From assembly GCA_918026815.1 (NCBI GenBank), contig CAKJVC010000092.1, positions 186,001 to 250,000 of the forward strand: a DNA stretch of 64,000 nt. The letters are read 5' to 3'. Source of the stretch: Chalara sp. BL73. Its lineage: Eukaryota > Ascomycota > Leotiomycetes > Helotiales. Below, in pieces: positions 58,013 through 64,000 of the stretch. The notes beneath the pieces were generated by a model, which worked only from the letters and a program-made list of their open reading frames with translations, was not told the origin of the DNA and ran no database searches. Each line of letters opens with the position of its first letter. Within the stretch, counting starts at the first letter, position 1. The translations under genes were made by a program, and so were the position numbers.

Positions 58013-59845
58013 CTAAATTCGGTGAAAAAACCTACTGAAAGCAGTCCAGACTGGACAACGTCGCAATTCGCCTGACCAGACAGAGGCAAGAAGTCTTAGT
58101 GCTCCAGATTTGCGATCTTGCAGTACAGTCAAGTTATGTTCAAATCCATCATCGATTATTTGCCTATTCGCGTCAGCATCAGAAGGAATAAAAAGTAATT
58201 CATGATAGAAAGTGAGAAAATCACTGAACGCACGCCCCAAAGAGTTTCCTCTCGTCCGTGATCTGATAGTCATCTGGGTTGACATTGACTGTAAGAGGGC
58301 ATCGGGCTTTCAGTGCTACAAATGCCGCGTGAAATATGACTAGTCCTGAGTTAGGGTTAGCATCCCAGGTTATGGGAGAATATGGAGCGTGCTACATACT
58401 TTCCCATGTTCTAAAGAAGAGAGCAATCCACTATAATAGTCAAAATAATAAGTGTCCCGCCATTGCCAAGTTGATAAGCAGCTCAGGTACATGAAAAACT
58501 GCTCCTGGCATGTTTTGACGATAATACGCCCGTGTATCGTTGCACCTTCAGGAACGACCTAAGAAAATCCGGGAAGCTCACCACTGTAGGATGAGGATGC
58601 ATAAAGTCATTGTTCCAGCGACGAAACTGAAGACAAGATCCCCTCCGCCTAATGCAAAGTTCCTGAACTCCATAACACGAGGTCATTGGATTGTTAAGAG
58701 CGTCAACGTAACGACAGTACATTCTTGTTATATCCCTGCCTTCTGGCTGCATAAAGAATACCACAGACAATCGGTTTTTGTTGAATGGCCTGCATTAATT
58801 AGTTTATGGTCCATATGATGTATGATTGCCTACTGTTTTAATAGCACTGTGGATCCTGGAGAAATCCCTAAGCTTTCTGGAATCATTGGAGGTCCATAGC
58901 ATCGCGAACTGGGGTTCAATATCAGCACAACAAGCTGTCCAATGCCATTTCAAGCAAGGATCAATTCTCCAACAAATATGACTCACGTTCTCTTGTGTGA
59001 GAGGCCCGTAGCTGAACGGGGCTGGTGATCGAATATCTTTTCCGCCCAATGACGTCGCTAGAGAGAGGTTAGATCCACGACCGCTTCACATATTCGAGGG
59101 GATTGACTTCAATATCTTGATGGGTAGGTCTATTGGGTGCTAGGTGAGGCTGAACAGGAGCTGGGGGGGCTAACACAACCATAGGGATAAGTGAGTTGTC
59201 CATTTAGAAAGCCAGATGGCTGTTCGTTGATAAAGATCGCCTCAGCTTCGCATACCTGGAATGCCCCTTAGATGCCGCAGCCTCAACACTCTCATACGAA
59301 GGACTTCCAGTCTGGCCGGATCATATAGGACGGACCTGCTGACAGCGGTCAATTCTGTCCAATCAAGATGGAATGATAGCTGCACCTGCTTAATAACCGA
59401 ACGAGCTGAACCAGGAATTCAATATACCTCCAGAGCTACTGTCAGCATGTTCCTTCGTGAGATCTTGATATACTTTTTGTTACATGATGAAGCGGTGTAC
59501 AAGGTCCATTTCTCCTTGGGCTCCCAGACGTTCGTTCATCAAGACCCATTGTGTCGTATACGGTAGTTGCTCATTGTCAATATATATCATCATGTCCCTC
59601 AAAGTCCTACAAAGACATGGAAGAATAACAGTCAGATAATATAGGATGATTGGAACGCGGCTTTTGTAGATGGGGAATATGTCGTGGAGATCGCGGAGCA
59701 GTCTGCTGGTCGATTCGATTTCTCTGAGAAGGGCAGCGATGTGGTCGTGGAACTGCAGCGTCAAGTCATTTCTCATTCGAAGCAGTATCAAAGAGACACG
59801 GTCACAACGCAGAGCCTCCCTCCAACACCCAGACAACTCCTCCAT
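58013..59845 (-). CDS. Fungal protein of unknown function, ten exons
   Basis: Ten exons assemble with every phase in agreement: 59484-59845, 59386-59427, 59256-59335, 59108-59169, 58987-59057, 58834-58908, 58582-58789, 58400-58430, 58234-58345, 58013-58163. The model gives 397 residues starting MEELSGCWREALRCDR. Helical N-terminal part: IFPIYKSRVPIILYYLTVIL, MIYIDNEQLPYTTQWVLMNE and RLEVLRMRVLRLRHLRGIP. C-terminal part: HWAEKIFDHQPRSATGL, PPMIPESLGISPGSTVLLKQ and SGELRRCPVWTAF. I believe this is a widespread filamentous-fungal family without assigned function. The donor at 59107 (GTCAAT) was chosen over one at 59089, which would need a 32-nt intron. Start choice is uncertain. Confidence 0.7.
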
Positions 59846-59988
59846 CCGTACGCAGACATCAAAGAAGTGTGTGTCTTGGTGAAAGCATAGTATAAGCTGC
59901 TTCAACGACCCTCGAGGTAAAGTGGGATCACGAAATCAATCTTCGGGTATCCAGCTCATTGAGCAAAGGCTGCTCTGTGATTGAACTA

Positions 59989-60683
59989 TCAAATTGCGAG
60001 AGCTTCTATGATGTATGACGTGTCATCGCTGTCATGATGGTTCTGCTGATTTTCTTTGACTTCCAGCAGCGTTGTACCTTCCACCACTCCGCTACCGAAG
60101 TTCATGCATGAGGGGACGAACCATTCGTGGTAGCATTCGCAATAGCGGTGGAGACGATTATGCCACGATGCAAAGCATAAACCATGGCTTGTTTTCTGCA
60201 GAGTAACCAGCGAATCGTGCAAGGCTATTGACCCTGCTGATCGTACTGAACAACAAAGATACTTGCAGGCAATTTGGAGAATTTCCCTCGCATAAATGAT
60301 TAGTAAAAATACGGCTTGGAATACGAAGACCAAATGCGATGCTCCCCCCATCATAGAAACATATAGATATAGGTAATCCCTTAATTTTTGGGCAGAGTTT
60401 CCAGCCCAGTAAAAGCAGTCGGAAATGAAGAGGAAAATATATGCACAGAGATTCTGATGGGCGGACCAGCACTTTGCACCACTCTATGGTGCTGGACATC
60501 AACCAGAAGAATCCTTTGACCCTTTCGCACGGTGATCACTACCACCACACAATATATAAACGAAAACCTTGATATTTTATGGTGATTCTGGAAGCCGACC
60601 GAGCACGTCGCTCTGAAGTCAGCATAGTCCAACCATACTGTGGCATTATCATCTGCTTGTTCCTCCTCGGATATGTGCTTCAT
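59989..60683 (-). CDS. Fungal protein of unknown function; intact three-exon gene or frameshifted pseudogene
   Basis: The coding signal moves through three frames. It starts at 60683 (MKHISEEEQADDNATVWLDY, then FRATCSVGFQNHHKISRFSF), continues after about 60380 in a second frame (GLPISICFYDGGSIAFGLRI) and ends in a third (ASWHNRLHRYCECYHEWFVP to a stop at 59989). Two 67-nt introns, 60380-60446 (GTGCAT...TTAAG) and 60196-60262 (GTATCT...CTGCAG), would connect all three in phase for 186 residues. However, the sequence inside the supposed introns is also protein-like (SRVNSLARFAGYSAENKPWF). The alternative is a decayed gene with two frameshifts near 60388 and 60178. It lies just upstream of the ten-exon unknown gene on the same strand, and the two may once have been one gene. 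Confidence 0.45.
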
Positions 60684-61358
60684 AGCAACGGAGAACTCAA
60701 AGTGAAGTCAGAAGATCCTATGCCTTGGAAAAAAGAACAGGTGGGATGTCAATAGCTCTACTGCCCTTATTGTTGAGGGTGCAAGAGAAGTTGTTTTAGC
60801 AAGGACAAGATGAGGCAAGGAGTAGTGTCTGATCCTAGGCACCAAGGCAAACAATACACTCACGCGTTACAGTCATGAGTCGGCATAGGAGTAGCTGTGG
60901 GTCGAGTTCTCCCTGAATCAATTTGAGGCCGACACGACGTTGTCACCACGGAGCAAGTAATCACGTTCACGTATGTCCACTGAGGTGCAGAATATGGTAA
61001 GACGTTGAATGAGACTAGAATACAGAGATTTCATTGACCCATGCTGCTGTTTGATGACGAGACAGATTATTATCTTTATCGAGATCCATAAGAGCATGGT
61101 AATGAATATCTAGGGCACAATCGTCTCGAAGATTAAGCCCGTTCCATAAAGTCATTGCAAGATGTGTCCGCATAGCAAAATGAAAGCCTGGTGTTTATCC
61201 CATTCCCCGCGCAAAGCAACACCGACCCAAAGAAATAAGAAAACACTCAAGAAGCGTTGCCCAAGCACATCTCTGGGGGCTCCCGACAAAGGTTAACTGA
61301 TTGCAGAACACCAGGTAATGTCAAGATAGTGCCCAAGCAGATAGAGTAAGAATTATCT
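60684..61358. other. Intergenic region between unknown gene and NHP6
   Basis: There are 675 bases with no supported gene. It is the NHP6 3' flank and presumed promoter of the unknown gene. Confidence 0.4.
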
Positions 61359-61818
61359 CTATTCTTCATCTTCCTCATCTGGCTCAGCCTATACAGTCTT
61401 GTTAGCATCTTGTACCGCGTTTGCAAGATATGCAGCAGCTTACATTGTAGCTGGCCTTCTCATCCTCATAACGCTTCTTATCTTGAGCCGCCTTGGCCTC
61501 ATATGGCACGCGTTGCTTATCGCTCAGCTTCTTCCATCGCTCTCCAAGAACCTTGCCGACTTGACCTGTATGACATATTAGTTGAGACGCGCAGATTCAG
61601 AAACATGGCGCGTACCAAAGCTGATTCCTGGGTTCTCCTCACGAACATTCTCGCGTTGCTCGTTGGCGAAGAACATGTAGGCAGAAAGACCGCGCTTGGG
61701 GGCATTGGGATCTAGCGGGGGGTCAGTATAGTCGCGTAGACTGCTAGAGTTCAGATCGCATACCCTTCTTCTTCTTAGCAACCTTGGTGGATCTCTTCTC
61801 GGTCTTGGCCTTGGGCAT
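61359..61818 (-). CDS. NHP6: HMG-box non-histone chromatin protein NHP6
   Basis: Four exons (61764-61818, 61616-61711, 61444-61565, 61359-61388) give 100 residues with matching phases. A basic N-terminal tail ([18 protein letters not shown]) precedes one HMG box: [60 protein letters not shown] and [12 protein letters not shown]. It ends in a short acidic tail (AEPDEEDEE). Nhp6 bends DNA without sequence specificity and works with FACT in nucleosome reorganisation, Pol II start-site choice and Pol III transcription. The size matches yeast Nhp6A/B (93-99). The last coding exon is only 30 bases. A spliced leader is likely. Confidence 0.96.
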
Positions 61819-62358
61819 GTTGGCGTTTGTTTCGAGTCTGGGTGGTTCAATTGAATGTCAGAAAGGGCACAACGCGACGACAGTGGGGAAGAGTAATCTG
61901 CGCAAGTTTCAAAGGGATTTGAATGTTGGTGGTGAGCATGAAGTGGGAGATTCATAACGCGTTGGTGTGTTTGGTGGTGGCTCGCGGTCGCATAGTCGAT
62001 AAATCGATCGCGACCGCAATTCTGGAGTCGCAAAGTTTGAAGTTGACAAGATTGTACTTACTTGCAGGTAAATTTTTAGGTCCAGAAAGAATTGGAGTCG
62101 CGCGTTGGTACTAAAGAAGCAGATGCGCATGTTAGTATGGAGCCCCATCAACAATAAACAATGAGAGCAAGCTATAGATGGATGCGCAAAGAACGACGCG
62201 ACGACAAGCTCATAAGAGTGAAAACAAAAGGCTGGAGTGATTGATAGATAGAATGAATTGAAACAATCGAAGAAAATTAAAATCAAATGCAAAGCGAGTG
62301 AAGCGACCAAGAAGATTTGGTAGAATAAGGAGAATATGGTAGAGGTGGAGTGCTACTC

Positions 62359-62504
62359 ACAGTACCAAAGGGCAGATTGTTGGGCTGGGGGAGTTTGTAT
62401 GAGGGCGAGTTTTTGTGTGGTGAGAGGAGAGGGAGAGTTGGTGAGGGAAGACACTTTTGGGGTGGCAGGTTAAGGTGAGAGAAGGGGCTGCCCTTTGGTA
62501 CTGT
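62359..62504. repeat. Perfect 17-bp inverted repeat around a predicted leader exon
   Basis: The left arm at 62359-62375 (ACAGTACCAAAGGGCAG) is the exact reverse complement of 62488-62504, with 112 bases between. On the minus strand the upstream arm follows TTTT and contains ACAG, a splice-acceptor-like site. The downstream arm runs into GTGAGT, a strong donor. So the arms coincide with both ends of a possible 5' UTR exon of NHP6. Confidence 0.8.
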
Positions 62505-62606
62505 AAAATCAGCCACGAGCACGGTACATTACGGTCACCGTAGCAGGCCACCGTATACACGCGAAGCCAACCCTCTTCAGCTCAGTCACAACACAACAGT
62601 CAAATC

Positions 62607-62645
62607 ACAACCACCAACACCACCACCACCACCACCACCAGCAGT
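62607..62645 (+). repeat. (CAC)n / CCA trinucleotide repeat
   Basis: An imperfect ACC/CCA run of more than ten units (ACCACCAACACCACC...), upstream of NHP6 and non-coding in the models here. Confidence 0.75.
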
Positions 62646-63095
62646 ACCACTACTACTGTCCGTAACCCCAACCCCAACCGCCTATCATTGAGAGGAAAGA
62701 GAAATATATATAAAATTCTTATTATTCGTCTAATAATTTGATCAATAATTCATTCTGAATGCGAATAAAATTTAAATGGGGAATAGAACTGCTTTGAAAT
62801 TGAGTTGATTTGGCAATTGAACCTATCTCGTGTCAAAAGGAAAACCCCGTGCACCATCATCAAACCCAACCCCCCCCCTCTCACCTCTTCATCAAAAGGA
62901 TCAATTCAAACAACCCCCCTAAAATAAATCGAATCCATCATGTTGATGTTGATGTATTCTCATTCTCACCCGGTGAAATACCGCCCCGAGTTGGCTTTTT
63001 GGGCGAGAAGAGGAAGGAGTCGTAGTCGTAGTATGGTTAGGCTAGTAGATAGGCTAGGCTAAGCATAAGTACCACATGAAAGCGCTTGTACATAC

Positions 63096-63211
63096 ATACA
63101 CACACCTCACACATTCTCACTCTCATTCTCTCATTCTCTCACTCTCACTTACTCACTCACTTACTCACTCACTCTCACACTCACACACACACATACTCTC
63201 TCTCTCTCTCT
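63096..63211 (+). repeat. Compound (TC)n/(CA)n/(ACTC)n microsatellite
   Basis: About 115 bases made almost only of CACA, TCTC, ACTC and TTACTCAC units. It reads as a long pyrimidine-biased compound microsatellite in the intergenic right edge. Confidence 0.85.
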
Positions 63212-64000
63212 AACACACCCCTACTGACCCTTTTTTTGGGCGGTAGATTGATAAACATTCCCAGGAGGAAGCCAGCCCAGCAGCCAGCACTCGGCCCCCC
63301 CCCTCCCTTCCCCTAATGACCAGCACCCTAACACTTGCCTTCCCCTCTTTTCTTCCCCCCTTTCCTCCTTCCTCCGCGTACTTAGCCTTGCTTTCTAGCA
63401 TAACAAAAGAAAATCCCATCTTTTCATTTGCTGCCCAGTGGTACACTCACTATCGCTTAGCCACGAACTATCACTCTTTCCGTTATGACCATGCCAATGC
63501 TCACACCACATCCAAGTTACATGCCTAACACCGCACCCAGAGGCATGCACTACATCTGTGACCTTAGATGAGATGACGATGATGAGATGGCTGATTCATT
63601 ACTTAAGCTAGCCATACACATCCTAATAGGACACCAGGTACCCCAAATGCAAGCTATAAATATAGTAGCGGTATACACAAATGCCAGGCATTAAAAGAGT
63701 TGGTATATGAAACGGATACTAGCAGCGGCAGCCGTAAACATGCCTTTGATCGCAGCCTTCTATATTTTAAGTTGTAGGACTGATCTTATTGTTTCTAGTC
63801 ATGGAGATGATGCCGCTTCTTGTTTTGTATCTTTGGTAATGAGCGCTGGCTGGGCTTCTCTTGCTCTGTGCCGGATGGTAGCCCGCAATGTCTGCCCACC
63901 CAATTTCGCCCCCTCACTTGCCGTGTCAACCACAATCAATCGCATCTGATTTGAACACCCACATTGCAGCTTTGAACCACGCAAAACAAGTAATCCTTTC

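Larger units (their letters stand above)
61819..64000. promoter_or_regulatory. NHP6 promoter and leader region, then repeat-rich right edge
   Basis: Upstream of the NHP6 ATG the minus strand has several pyrimidine-rich stretches and a probable non-coding exon near 62363-62500. Beyond 62600 come a CAC/CCA run, an AT-rich block (62700-62780) and long TC/CA repeats. I see no gene on either strand up to the edge. Confidence 0.45.

Noticed and set aside
63707..63949. 80-codon frame at the right edge
   Set aside because: Isolated, no recognisable motif, and the opposite strand is equally open.
1..64000. tRNA, 5S rRNA, CRISPR arrays and intact transposons
   Set aside because: I looked for B-box-like GGTTCGAATCC, 5S-like blocks, regular spaced repeats and transposase or reverse-transcriptase motifs. 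A few TTCGAATC strings (for example near 22565 and 45370) lack the rest of a tRNA fold. Nothing else met a reasonable standard.

Overview
The window looks like a piece of a filamentous ascomycete chromosome. About 24 protein genes are densely packed on both strands and most are interrupted by short introns of roughly 45-90 nt with GT...AG ends and phase-compatible junctions. The gene content is typically fungal (Zn2Cys6-type regulator, DIM-5 type H3K9 methyltransferase, Def1, Vid24/Gid4, HVA1/DUF2945-like protein, fungal BCS1-like AAA ATPase, NHP6). The texture resembles Leotiomycetes, but that placement is a guess. All exon boundaries were set by hand from splice consensus, phase and family knowledge; no alignment was run.

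Layout, left to right. A truncated regulator (1-1529, +); a coiled-coil single-pass membrane protein (2543-4767, -); a short oxysterol-binding protein (5583-6809, -); a gene-poor stretch; a bHLH factor (9152-10313, +) converging on the H3K9 methyltransferase (11065-12233, -), which is head to head with RRP1 (12615-13375, +). Then a sphingoid-base/diacylglycerol kinase (13582-15300, -) and beta-COP (16100-19086, -), which is divergent from a six-exon mago nashi gene (19519-20254, +). Gid4 (21001-22120, +) and a small multi-pass protein (22641-23441, +) converge on a BCS1-like ATPase (23668-25986, -). An HVA1-like gene (26405-27990, -) carries a very long intron. A conserved unknown (29251-30471, -) is divergent from Def1 (31060-33952, +).

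After a gene-poor 3.2 kb come the divergent pair NUG1-like GTPase (37178-38828, -) and a GPP-type HAD phosphatase (39311-40280, +). A 6.5 kb gene-free tract leads into a homeobox regulator (46756-48849, +). Then P5C dehydrogenase (49847-51689, +), a MAPEG-family gene with an unclear start (to 53085, +), the exosome nuclease Dis3/RRP44 (54085-57093, -), two small neighbouring genes of a fungal family of unknown function (58013-59845 and 59989-60683, -), NHP6 (61359-61818, -) with a probable spliced leader, and a repeat-rich right edge.

The genes are mostly housekeeping: ribosome assembly (RRP1, NUG1), RNA decay (RRP44, mago), secretion and lipids (beta-COP, OSBP, LCB kinase), proline and glycerol metabolism (P5CDH, GPP) and chromatin (DIM-5, NHP6). 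They do not form an obvious operon-like or secondary-metabolite cluster. The most unusual items are a perfect 17-bp inverted repeat that brackets a predicted NHP6 leader exon at its splice sites, a frame-neutral 45-nt intron in RRP44, a 911-nt intron in the HVA1-like gene, and the pair of unknown genes near 58-60.7 kb.
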